Source: Streptomyces narbonensis
GTDB lineage: Bacteria > Actinomycetota > Actinomycetes > Streptomycetales > Streptomycetaceae
Assembly (NCBI RefSeq): GCF_014649015.1
Contig: NZ_BMSF01000001.1
Location: 434,001-498,000, forward strand
Direction: 5' to 3'
Length of the DNA: 64,000 nt
Below are positions 19,061-27,608 of this stretch, in pieces. Position numbers and translations under genes: made by a program. Every line of letters begins with the position of its first letter. Within the stretch, counting starts at the first letter, position 1. A model generated the notes under the pieces. It had not been told where the DNA came from and ran no database searches. It saw only the letters and a list, made by a program, of their open reading frames with translations.

Positions 19061-21844
19061 ATGCCGACCACCGACGTCCCCGATGTGAGCGTCGTCGTCA
19101 TCGTCTACAACGATGAGGAACGGCTCCCGCGAGCGGTCCGGTCCCTACTCGACCAGACCCTGAACAACATCGAAGTGATCATCGCCGACGACTGTTCGAC
19201 CGATGGCACGGAGCGTGTGGCGCGGGCACTCGAAGCCGCCGACCCGCGCGTCCGGTACGCCCGCCTGGAGCAGAACAGCGGCGGCTGCAGCGCCCCCCGC
19301 AACCACGGGATCGCGCTCGCCCGCGCCCCGTTCGTCATGTTCCTCGACAGCGACGACGAACTGCCGCGGCACGCCTGCAAGAGCATGTTGCTCGTCGCCG
19401 AGGAGACCGGCGTCGACTTCGTGACCGGCGAGGTCACGCGGTTCTACGAGGCGAACGACACCACGGGCCTGTGGTACCCGCACCTCTTCACCGAGCAGCG
19501 GGTCGTGGGCGGCATCGCCGAGGCACCCGAGTACTTCTTCGACCACCTGTCGACGAACAAGCTCTACCGGACCGCCTTCATCCGGGACAACGGCCTCGCC
19601 TTCCCCGAGGGCATCCACTACGAGGACCAGCTGTTCTCCGCGCAGGCGTACACGCTCGCGGAGTCCTTCGCCGTCGTGCCGTGGTCGGTCTACACCTGGC
19701 GCCTCGCGCCGGAGAGCGTCTCCATCTCGTCGAGCCGCCACAAGATCCAGAACGTTCGCGACCGCATCGGCGTGGCCCGGCTGATCGACGCCTGGCTGGA
19801 GGAGCGCGGCGAGACCGGGCTCCGCGCGGAGAAGGACTACAAGTTCCTCCGCCACGACTTCCGCCTCTACCTGGGCGACCTGCCGTTCCGCGACGGCGAA
19901 TGGATCGCGGAGTTCGCCGCCGAGGTCACCCCCTACCTCGACGAGATCTCCGACGAGACCTACGAGCGGCTCTCGCGCGAGGAGCGCATCTGCCTCCACC
20001 TGCTGCGCACCGGCAGGCTGGAGGACGTCGCCGTGGCCGCCCGCCAGTTCGGCCGGCCGCAGCTCGCGCCCCGCGCCGTGACCGAGGTGGACGGCGTCTC
20101 CTACTGGGGCGACGTCGCCCCGGCCGACGACACGAGCCGCGCCGAGCTGGACCTCAGCGAGTGGCATCTCCACGACCAGGCCCTCGGCAGCGGCCGCCTG
20201 CGGCACGAGCTGACCTCCGTGTCGATGCTCGGCCCGGTCCTGCGCCTGGAGATCCGGACGTACGACCCCGTCGGTCTGATCACCGACGACATCAAGGCGT
20301 CGGTCAAGCTGGCCGCCCACAAGACGCCGATGACCGTGCCTCTCACGCTCGTCGCGGACGTCCCGGGACAGTACGTGTCGAAGGCCGAGGTGGACCTGCG
20401 CAAGGTCCCCGTCGGCAAGGTCGGCGTGGCGACCTGCCGCCACCCGGTGATCGCCCTGGAGCGCGAGGGCGCACGGCGCACGGACATCCTGCTGGCCCAG
20501 CACGACCAGCCCGACTTCCGCGCCACCCTGCGCTACCACCAGTTCGGCATCCACCACCTGCGCGTCCAGGCCGAGCAGAAGGGCGCGGGGCGCCTTGAGG
20601 TGACCTGGCAGCGCTCCGGCGTCCTGAAGTCCCTCGAACCGCTCGGCCCCTACGCCCGCAAGACCAAGGCCAAGGTCGGCAAGGTCAAGAAGATCCTCGT
20701 CGGCAACGAGGGCAAGGCGACCGCCTACGACGCCGTCGCCAGGCTCCCGCGCAAGCGCGGCCTGGCCGTCTTCGAGGCGGTGGAGGGCCGCGGCTACGCG
20801 GACAACCCCCGCTACGTCTACGAGGAGCTCAAGCGCCGCAACCTCCCGATCGACGTCGTGTGGGCCTACTCGGGCAGCCGGGACTCCTTCCCCGACGACG
20901 TCAAGCTCGTGAAGCGCGGCAGCTTCGCCTACGGCACCGCGCTGGCCCGGGCCGCGTACTGGGTCGACTCGCACAACCTGCCGTACCTGTACGCGAAGCC
21001 CAAGGGCACCCGGTACCTCCAGACCTGGCACGGTCAGACCTTCAAGGCCATGGGCTTCGACGTCCCGTCGCTGCGTGGTGCCGCGGAGACCGAGAAGGAG
21101 CGCTTCCGCGCCGCCGTCGGCCGCTGGGACGCGCTCGTCTGTCCGAGCGCCGAGTTCGAGCGGACCTTCGTCCCCGCCTTCGAGGTCGGGGCCGACCTCA
21201 TCCGCTCCGGCTACCCGCGCAACGACGTGCTCGTGCGCTGGGCCGAGCCGGAGCAGCGGGCCAGGGCGGCCGCCGCCCGCGAGACCCTGGACATCCCCGC
21301 CGGCCGCAAGGTGCTGCTCTACGCCCCGACCTTCCGCGACGCGGCCCGCCGCACCGGACAGTCGATCCGGGTGGACTTCGAGGCGCTGGCCCCGTACCTG
21401 GCCGACGAGTGGACCATCGTCGTGCGCGCCCACCCGTACGACCGGTTCAAGGTCGATCCGGCACTCGGCCACTTCCTCCGCGACGGTTCGGGCTTCGCCG
21501 ACGTCAACGACCTGATGCTGGCCTCGGACGCGGTCCTCACGGACTACTCGTCGCTGATGTTCGACTACGCGAACACCGGCCGGCCGATACTGCTGTACAC
21601 GGACGACTACGAGGACTACAAGGGCGGTGACCGGGGCACGTACTACGACCTCGAGGACATCGCCCCGGGTCCGATGCTGACGACCACCGAGGACCTCGCC
21701 GCCGCCGTGCGCGACCTGGAGGGCGTGCGCGAGCGGCACGCCCAGCGCTACACGCGCTTCCAGGAGATGTTCTGCTCGTACGAGACCGGCCACGCGAGCA
21801 AACTGGTGGTCGATGCTTTTTTCGAAGGCGGCACCCATGACTGA
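19061..21844 (+). CDS. GT2 / CDP-glycerol glycerophosphotransferase fusion, 927 aa
   Basis: Third such fusion in the window. GT2 domain at 1 to ~230 (VSVVVIVYNDEERLPRAV, FLDSDDELP near 95, STNKLYRTAFIRDNGLAFPEG, HYEDQLFSAQ). The middle, ~370-530, is beta-rich. Glycerophosphotransferase domain ~580-920 (LQTWHGQTFKAMGFD near 653, LTDYSSLMFDYANTGRP near 826). Predicted to polymerise or decorate a polyol-phosphate wall polymer. ATG 19061 behind GAGAGGAC, preferred over the longer frame. The 3' end overlaps the next gene by 8 nt, so translation is probably coupled. Confidence 0.93.
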   Translation: MPTTDVPDVSVVVIVYNDEERLPRAVRSLLDQTLNNIEVIIADDCSTDGTERVARALEAADPRVRYARLEQNSGGCSAPRNHGIALARAPFVMFLDSDDELPRHACKSMLLVAEETGVDFVTGEVTRFYEANDTTGLWYPHLFTEQRVVGGIAEAPEYFFDHLSTNKLYRTAFIRDNGLAFPEGIHYEDQLFSAQAYTLAESFAVVPWSVYTWRLAPESVSISSSRHKIQNVRDRIGVARLIDAWLEERGETGLRAEKDYKFLRHDFRLYLGDLPFRDGEWIAEFAAEVTPYLDEISDETYERLSREERICLHLLRTGRLEDVAVAARQFGRPQLAPRAVTEVDGVSYWGDVAPADDTSRAELDLSEWHLHDQALGSGRLRHELTSVSMLGPVLRLEIRTYDPVGLITDDIKASVKLAAHKTPMTVPLTLVADVPGQYVSKAEVDLRKVPVGKVGVATCRHPVIALEREGARRTDILLAQHDQPDFRATLRYHQFGIHHLRVQAEQKGAGRLEVTWQRSGVLKSLEPLGPYARKTKAKVGKVKKILVGNEGKATAYDAVARLPRKRGLAVFEAVEGRGYADNPRYVYEELKRRNLPIDVVWAYSGSRDSFPDDVKLVKRGSFAYGTALARAAYWVDSHNLPYLYAKPKGTRYLQTWHGQTFKAMGFDVPSLRGAAETEKERFRAAVGRWDALVCPSAEFERTFVPAFEVGADLIRSGYPRNDVLVRWAEPEQRARAAAARETLDIPAGRKVLLYAPTFRDAARRTGQSIRVDFEALAPYLADEWTIVVRAHPYDRFKVDPALGHFLRDGSGFADVNDLMLASDAVLTDYSSLMFDYANTGRPILLYTDDYEDYKGGDRGTYYDLEDIAPGPMLTTTEDLAAAVRDLEGVRERHAQRYTRFQEMFCSYETGHASKLVVDAFFEGGTHD

Positions 21845-22991
21845 GGCCTCCCCTGCCCGCAACGTGTTCTTCGTCGGCGTCGACGTCGACTCGATGGGCG
21901 GCTCCCAGCGGGTGCTGCACACCCTCGCCCAGGGCATGGGCGAGCGTGGCCACCGCGTCGAGCTGATCGGCATCCGGCCGAGCCCCGAGCCTTTCCCGTA
22001 CAACTCCACGCGCGCCTACCGCCACGCGACGCTCTACCCGCCGAGCCCGGCGCCCAAGCCGCCGGTGCGGACGGTCGGCGACCGGCTCAGCCTGGCGCGC
22101 CGCGCCGACGCCCGCCGGGCGCGGGCCGCCCGCGAGCACGCGCGAGCGGAGATGCAGCGCAGGCTGTCCTCGGTCGAGGACGGCTACATCGTCTTCGGCT
22201 CGCCGTGGGCGGCGGACTGGGTCATGCCCATGGAGTGGCAGCACCTGAAGGGCATCGGGCAGTACCACGAGTCCTTCGCGCAGGCCCGGCGCAGCGCCAA
22301 CCTGGGGCTGATCCGTCGGCACTACCCGGCTCTGGAGCAGACCCTGGTCCTCTCCCAGGGCGACGCGGTCGAGTTCGTCAACCAGCGCGTGCCGAACGTC
22401 CGGGTCATGCCGAACCCGCTGCCGTTCTACCCGGACGAACCGGCTCCGCTCGACACCCGCAAGATCGGCGCGGTCGGCCGACTGGACCCGATCAAGCGGT
22501 ACGACCGGATGATCGAGGCCTTCGCGCAGGCCCACAAGGGGCGCGAGGGCTGGGAGCTGCACCTCTTCGGCGACGGCCCGCTGGAGCAGGAGCTGCGGAT
22601 GAAGGCCGAGGACCTCGGCGTCGCCGAGCAGGTCGTCCTCCGCGGCACGGTCAAGGACATGGCGGCCGCCTACCGCGAGCTGTCGGTCGTCGCGATCAGC
22701 AGTGAGCGCGAGGGCCGTCCGATGGCACTGGCCGAGGCCGCCGCATGCGGTGTGCCGTGTGTGAGCTTCGACGTCTCGGGCGGTGTCCGGGAGCTCGTCG
22801 AGGACGGCGTCACGGGCACCCTGGTGCCGCCGGCCGACGTGCCCGGTCTCGCCGCCGCGTTCGGCGAGCTCATGGACGACGCCGGGATGCGGCGGCGGTA
22901 CGGCGCCGCGGGGCGGGAGCACGTCGCGCGACTGGCGCTGCCGAGCGTCCTCGACCGGTGGGACTCCGTGTTCGCGGAGATAGACCGCTAG
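21837..22991 (+). CDS. GT4 glycosyltransferase, 384 aa
   Basis: GT-B family 4: N-terminal VFFVGVDVDSMGGSQRVLHTLA (glycine-rich acceptor side), AVGRLDPIKRYDRMIEAFAQA, LHLFGDGPLEQEL, and EREGRPMALAEAAACGVPCV (E-x7-E). Full length for the family. It starts inside the end of the preceding glycerophosphotransferase gene (ATG 21837; another in-frame ATG at 21813), so the two are one operon. Similar GT4s in teichoic acid loci add hexoses or HexNAc to the linkage unit or main chain; the donor cannot be read here. Confidence 0.92.
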   Translation: MTEASPARNVFFVGVDVDSMGGSQRVLHTLAQGMGERGHRVELIGIRPSPEPFPYNSTRAYRHATLYPPSPAPKPPVRTVGDRLSLARRADARRARAAREHARAEMQRRLSSVEDGYIVFGSPWAADWVMPMEWQHLKGIGQYHESFAQARRSANLGLIRRHYPALEQTLVLSQGDAVEFVNQRVPNVRVMPNPLPFYPDEPAPLDTRKIGAVGRLDPIKRYDRMIEAFAQAHKGREGWELHLFGDGPLEQELRMKAEDLGVAEQVVLRGTVKDMAAAYRELSVVAISSEREGRPMALAEAAACGVPCVSFDVSGGVRELVEDGVTGTLVPPADVPGLAAAFGELMDDAGMRRRYGAAGREHVARLALPSVLDRWDSVFAEIDR

Positions 22992-23079
22992 ATCCCCTCC
23001 CGGCAGCCCTCGACGGCCCCCCGGCGGACCCTTGAAGCGGTCCGACGGGGGGCCGCCGGCCTGTGGCTAAACTGTCGGA

Positions 23080-24072
23080 ATGACCTGGCTCATCACCGGC
23101 GGCGCCGGATACATCGGTTCCCACGTCGTCAAAGCAATGACCGAGGCCGGCGAGTCCGTCGTCGTGGTCGACGACCTCAGCACCGGCAACCCCGCGCGCG
23201 TCCCCGACGGCATCGTCCTGGAGCAGGGCACGGTCCTCGACCGCGACTTCCTCGACCGCGTGCTGCGCGAGCACCGGATCAAGGGCATCGTCCACCTGGC
23301 CGGCAAGAAGCAGGTCGGCGAGTCCGTCGAGAAGCCGCTGTACTACTACCGCGAGAACGTGACGGGCCTCCAGGTCATCCTCGAAGCGGCGGCGGCCGCG
23401 GGCGTGAAGAGCTTCCTCTTCTCCTCCTCCGCCTCCGTGTACGGCATGCCCGACGTGGACCTCGTCACCGAGGACACCGAGTGCCTGCCGCTCAGCCCGT
23501 ACGGCGAGACCAAGCTCGTCGGTGAGTGGATGGCGCGCGCCGCCGGCCAGGCGAACGGCCTGTCCACCGCCTGCCTGCGGTACTTCAACGTGGCGGGCGC
23601 CGCGGCTCCCGAGCTCGCGGACACCGGTGTCTTCAACCTGGTGCCGATGGTCTTCGAGCGGCTCGATGCCGGCGAGGCCCCGCGCATCTTCGGTGACGAC
23701 TACCCGACGCCGGACGGCACCTGCATCCGCGACTACATCCACGTCGCCGACATCGCGGACGCGCACCTGGCCGCCGCCCGCGCGCTCGTCGCGGCGGGCG
23801 AGGCCGGCGAGACCGCCACGCTGACCCTGAACATCGGGCGTGGCGAGGGCGTGTCGGTGCGCGAGATGGTGAACCTCATCAACGAGATCACCGGCCACAG
23901 CGTCGAGCCGCTGGTCACCCCGCGCCGTCCGGGCGACCCGGCGCGCGTGGTCGCCTCGGCGGAGCGCATCGAGTCGGAGCTGAGCTGGAAGGCGCAGCAC
24001 GACGTCCGCGCCATGATCAGCTCCGCCTGGGAGGGCTGGGGCGCGAACCGGGCGGCCCGCACGGCCGGCTGA
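23080..24072 (+). CDS. galE: UDP-glucose 4-epimerase-like (GalE family), leaderless
   Basis: 330 aa short-chain dehydrogenase. NAD-binding GGAGYIGSH at residues 6-14, catalytic YGETK near 141, substrate-side RYFNVAGA and a GalE-type C-terminal region (NIGRGEGVSVREMV, PRRPGDPARVVAS). It should interconvert UDP-glucose/UDP-galactose or the HexNAc forms and supply sugars to the adjacent glycosyltransferases. There is no ribosome site; TAAACT (23068-23073) ends exactly 7 nt before the ATG, so a leaderless transcript is predicted. A terminator follows. Galactose specificity is inferred from family only. Confidence 0.9.
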   Translation: MTWLITGGAGYIGSHVVKAMTEAGESVVVVDDLSTGNPARVPDGIVLEQGTVLDRDFLDRVLREHRIKGIVHLAGKKQVGESVEKPLYYYRENVTGLQVILEAAAAAGVKSFLFSSSASVYGMPDVDLVTEDTECLPLSPYGETKLVGEWMARAAGQANGLSTACLRYFNVAGAAAPELADTGVFNLVPMVFERLDAGEAPRIFGDDYPTPDGTCIRDYIHVADIADAHLAAARALVAAGEAGETATLTLNIGRGEGVSVREMVNLINEITGHSVEPLVTPRRPGDPARVVASAERIESELSWKAQHDVRAMISSAWEGWGANRAARTAG

Positions 24073-24092
24073 TCCACAGCACCGAGCAGTAC

Positions 24093-24133
24093 GGAGTGGG
24101 GCGTCCCGGGTTCGGCCCGGGGCGCCCCACTCC
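24093..24133. terminator. Terminator between galE and the convergent membrane gene
   Basis: Long GC stem: GGAGTGGGGCG / CGCCCCACTCC outside, CCCGGG / CCCGGG inside, loop TTCGG. Located between convergent genes and likely to work in both directions. Confidence 0.85.
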
Positions 24134-24193
24134 GCCGTGTCGGGGGTCTTGTCAGCGGTCCTGATCAGGGGTCCGGTGCGCGCCCAGGGGCCC

Positions 24194-25732
24194 TCAGGGG
24201 CGGTGGATGCGGTCCACGCCGTAGTACGTGGCCGTGCACCGCGCCGCCCAGTCCCGCTCGTACGTGCGGGCGAACAGCGGCTCCGTCAGCCCGCCGATGA
24301 GGAGCGGCCGGTACGCGACCTCGCGGGCGCCCGCCGCGACCTCGGACCGGATCCGCGCGTTCTGCCGGTCCCAGGCCGTCGCGCGGACCACCGTGCTCGT
24401 GGTCAGGTCGTACACCGGCCGCACCAGCGCGGCCGTGCTCCCGACGGCGACCGCGCCCACCGCGACCAGCACCGCGGCGCGGGCGGCGGGCCGCCCGGCC
24501 GTCCGGAGCAGGAGTCCCAGCCGGTACCCGCCCCACGTGCCGTACGCGCAGAGGGCGAGCAGCAGCGGGAGCAGGAAGCTCGTCCAGGTCCGCCCGTAGG
24601 TCCAGCCCACGTCCCCGTACCCGGTGCGCAGCCCGTAGGTGACGGCCAGGCTCGCGAGGGCGACGAGCGGCAGCGGCAGCAGCACCGCGATCCGGAACAG
24701 GCGGCGCGGGGGGAGTCCGACGGCGGGGGCGTGCCCCCTCTTCGTGCGGGAGAGCCACAGACCCAGCAGCACTCCGACGGCGGCGGCGCCCGCGTACGCC
24801 CACTGGCCGCCGATCGTCTCCCACACGCGCCACCAGTCGCGGAACGTTTCTCTCAGGAGTGCGAACGACAGCGGCTCCGGCGGATGCTGGGCGCGCCGCC
24901 ACCGCGCCCCCGGTGACGTCGAGAGCAGGACGAGGCCGACGGCGAGCCCCAGACAGGCCGCCGCGCACCAGGTCGACGCGTACCGGTCCTTCGCCCAGCC
25001 GAGTCGGGGCAGGCAGAGAAGACCGGCCGTGACCGCGAACACCCCGGCCACCAGGGCGAAGGGCTCGCTGAGCATGCCGAGCGCCGTCCCGAGAAGCAGC
25101 GCCGCGCCGACCGCCGCCGAGCGCTCCCACCCGCGCCCGCCGCGCGCCGCGCGGACGGCGCCGAGTACGGCCCAGAGGGCGATCACGCTCGGCAGGGTGT
25201 GGGAGATGGTCGCCGGGGCCCAGAGGAGTACCTGGTACGAGCGGGTGCCGGCGAAGAACAGCAGCGCCGAGAGGAGCGCCGCGGCCGCGGCGAGCAGGAC
25301 CCGGGAGGGCGGGGGCACGCGCAGGGCGCGCAGCGCCGCGCGGGCGAGGAGGAAGAGCGCGGCGCCGAGCGCCACCACGAGGACGGCGGGCAGCAGTTTC
25401 GGCCCCCGCATGTCGTCGGAGTAGGCCAGGCCGGTCAGGAAGGCGTTGGTGACCCGCCCGTTCTGGGTGCGGTAGAAGTCCGCGGTGATGCCCAGGACGC
25501 CCATGTCCCGGGCCTTCCACAGGGCGCACCAGTCGTCCGACGTGGGGCGGACGTAGAGCCCGAGGAAGGCGCCGACCGAGAGGAGCGCGCCGGCGCCGGC
25601 GGCGACGACGAGCCCGGTCCAGGACAGAGCCCGCCCCGTGCCGTCCGCGCGCTCCGTGTGCCCGTCCTCTTCCTCGTCCTCGTTCCTGCCTGTCAGCGCG
25701 CTGCCGTGCTCCGGGGTGGTCGTCCTGCTCAC
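24194..25732 (-). CDS. Multi-pass membrane protein, DUF6056/GT-C-like, 512 aa
   Basis: About 11-13 hydrophobic segments with a charged N-terminal tail of ~35 residues. After the first TM comes LYVRPTSDDWCALW and then FYRTQNGRVTNAF, the acidic pair and NGR motifs typical of DUF6056/GtrII-like proteins with a GT-C layout (polyprenyl-phosphate-sugar users with external catalytic loops). Divergent from the GtrB-GtrA pair, which makes and flips polyprenyl-phosphate-sugar, so it may be the transferase of that system. GTG 25732 behind GGAG. Enzyme activity is an inference. Confidence 0.75.
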   Translation of the reverse strand: MSRTTTPEHGSALTGRNEDEEEDGHTERADGTGRALSWTGLVVAAGAGALLSVGAFLGLYVRPTSDDWCALWKARDMGVLGITADFYRTQNGRVTNAFLTGLAYSDDMRGPKLLPAVLVVALGAALFLLARAALRALRVPPPSRVLLAAAAALLSALLFFAGTRSYQVLLWAPATISHTLPSVIALWAVLGAVRAARGGRGWERSAAVGAALLLGTALGMLSEPFALVAGVFAVTAGLLCLPRLGWAKDRYASTWCAAACLGLAVGLVLLSTSPGARWRRAQHPPEPLSFALLRETFRDWWRVWETIGGQWAYAGAAAVGVLLGLWLSRTKRGHAPAVGLPPRRLFRIAVLLPLPLVALASLAVTYGLRTGYGDVGWTYGRTWTSFLLPLLLALCAYGTWGGYRLGLLLRTAGRPAARAAVLVAVGAVAVGSTAALVRPVYDLTTSTVVRATAWDRQNARIRSEVAAGAREVAYRPLLIGGLTEPLFARTYERDWAARCTATYYGVDRIHRP

Positions 25733-25983
25733 CGGTCTTCGCTCCAGGTGGTCGACATGCGTGGCACGGCGTCTCTATGGGTGACAAATGGGTAAGGATG
25801 CCCCGTATATGAATATCTTCCCCGCATGCTTTGCTGCATGGACGACATGCCGACCAGGAGAGGCCACCCGGGCGACGCCCAGCGGTCACCGCCGCTCAGT
25901 ACCGTGGCCGCGCTGCTCGAAGGAGAGTTCGGTGGCGGTCCCTCAGGACGTAATCTCGCTCAGCCCTCTGGAGTGACCGTTCC
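25733..25983. promoter_or_regulatory. Divergent intergenic region with AT-rich patch
   Basis: 251 bp between divergent genes. Around 25780-25825 is an AT-rich island unusual for this genome, containing GTATATGAATATCTT, suitable for promoter melting. A short inverted repeat, CATGC/GCATG, lies near 25833-25850. No gene is supported. Confidence 0.4.
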
Positions 25984-26979
25984 ATGACCAGGCTTTCCGT
26001 CGTCGTCCCCTGCTACAACGAGGAGGACGTCGTCGAGCGGTTCGACGCGCGCATGCGCCAGGTGCTCGACGGCCTCCCGGTCGGCTACGAGATCTGTTAC
26101 GTGGACGACGGCAGCTCCGACGGCACCCTCGGCAAGCTGCGCGCGATCGCCGCCCGGCACCCGCACCGCACCCAGTACGCCTCCTTCAGCCGCAACTTCG
26201 GCAAGGAGGCAGCCATGCTCGCGGGCCTGCGGAAGTCCACCGGCGACGCCGTGGTGATCATGGACGCCGACCTCCAGCACCCGCCCGAGCTCCTCGCTCG
26301 CATGCTGGACCTCTTTCACCAGGGCCACGACCAGGTCATGGCGCGGCGCACCCGCGAAGGGGACAAGAAGCTCCGCTCCGCGCTCAGCCGCGTGTACTAC
26401 CGGGCCGTCAACCGCTGGGTCGACGTGGAACTCACCGACGGGGTCGGGGACTTCCGCCTGCTCTCCCGCCCCGCCGTCGACGCCCTGCTCTCGCTGCCCG
26501 AGTACAACCGCTTCTCCAAGGGCCTCTTCTCCTGGATCGGCTTCGACACCGTCACCTTCGACTACCAGAACGCCGCGCGCGAGGGCGGCGAGACGAAGTG
26601 GAAGTTCAGCTCCCTGCTCAACTACGGCATGGACGGGCTGATCTCCTTCAACAACCGCCCGCTGCGCATCGCCCTGTGGCTGGGAATGATGCTCAGCGGC
26701 CTCGCCGTCCTGTATGCGGCCTGGGTGGCCGTCGCCGCGATCACCCAGGGCGTCACCGCACCCGGATACGTCACCCTGGTCGCGATCATCGTGGGGCTCG
26801 GGGGAGTGCAGATGGTGATGCTGGGGCTGATCGGCGAGTACATCGGCCGGATCTACTACGAGACGAAACGGAGGCCGCACTTCCTCGTCAAGGAGACCCA
26901 CCGCTCCTTCGGGCGCGGAGCCGCCGAGCTGGCCTCCGCCGAACGCATCCGCGTCGTGGCCACCGACCGGGACCACTGA
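25984..26979 (+). CDS. GtrB-like polyprenyl-phosphate glycosyltransferase
   Basis: 331 aa: GT2 (DPM1/GtrB type) catalytic domain residues 1-230 with LSVVVPCYNEEDVV, IMDADLQHPPELL and SRNFGKEAAMLAGL, then two C-terminal TMs (~235-310: IALWLGMMLSGLAVLYAAW and VTLVAIIVGLGGVQMVMLGLIGEYIGRIY). It transfers a sugar from a nucleotide donor to polyprenyl phosphate at the inner membrane face. ATG behind GGAG. The next gene, a GtrA, overlaps it at TGATG, so the two are translationally coupled. Confidence 0.93.
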   Translation: MTRLSVVVPCYNEEDVVERFDARMRQVLDGLPVGYEICYVDDGSSDGTLGKLRAIAARHPHRTQYASFSRNFGKEAAMLAGLRKSTGDAVVIMDADLQHPPELLARMLDLFHQGHDQVMARRTREGDKKLRSALSRVYYRAVNRWVDVELTDGVGDFRLLSRPAVDALLSLPEYNRFSKGLFSWIGFDTVTFDYQNAAREGGETKWKFSSLLNYGMDGLISFNNRPLRIALWLGMMLSGLAVLYAAWVAVAAITQGVTAPGYVTLVAIIVGLGGVQMVMLGLIGEYIGRIYYETKRRPHFLVKETHRSFGRGAAELASAERIRVVATDRDH

Positions 26980-27560
26980 TGGCGTCAGGTGGCGAGAGGA
27001 ACGGGAAGAGCGAGGGCGACGAGGGCCACGAGCGCCGCGAGCGCCACGAAGGAGGCAAGGGGAACGAGGGGAGCGGCCGGCGGGCGGGGCGGGCTCGGCG
27101 GGCACGACTGGCCGAGATCTTCCGGTTCGCCCTCGTCGGCGGCGTCAACACCTGCACGTTCTTCGGCTGTTACCTGCTGCTCCACCCCTGGATGCCGTAT
27201 TTCGCCGCGTACTCCCTCGCCTTCGTCCTCAGCATGGTCGGCTCCTTCTTCCTCAACACCTACTTCACCTACCGCACCCGGCCGACCTGGAAGAAGTTCG
27301 CCCTCTTCCCGCTCACCAACGTCACCAACTACCTCGTGCAGAGCGTCGGACTGTACGCGCTCGTCACCTGGGCCGGCATGGACGACAGGATCGCGCCCCT
27401 CGTCGCGGCCGTCGTCGCGATCCCGTTCACCTATCTGATCTCCCAGCGGATCCTGGTGCCCCGCGGCAAGGCGGCCGAGGGACCGGACGGTCCGGAGGGC
27501 CCCGACGGGTCCGGTCCAGAGAACGGAATGGACGAGCGGCAGCCCTCCCGCCTCGCGTAG
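26979..27560 (+). CDS. GtrA family membrane protein
   Basis: 193 aa with four TMs (about residues 47-165) in the GtrA pattern: FRFALVGGVNTCTFFGCYLLL, FVLSMVGSFFLNTYFTYR, NYLVQSVGLYALVTW and IPFTYLISQRILV. GtrA proteins are thought to flip the polyprenyl-phosphate-sugar made by GtrB. The first ~45 residues are an extremely charged Gly/Glu/Arg/Lys tail absent from most GtrA proteins. The ATG overlaps the stop of the GtrB gene. Confidence 0.9.
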   Translation: MASGGERNGKSEGDEGHERRERHEGGKGNEGSGRRAGRARRARLAEIFRFALVGGVNTCTFFGCYLLLHPWMPYFAAYSLAFVLSMVGSFFLNTYFTYRTRPTWKKFALFPLTNVTNYLVQSVGLYALVTWAGMDDRIAPLVAAVVAIPFTYLISQRILVPRGKAAEGPDGPEGPDGSGPENGMDERQPSRLA

Positions 27561-27608
27561 ATTGCCTGGCAGCCGCGGCGGGGCGCGCGCGGCGCGTGGG
27601 ACAGCCGA

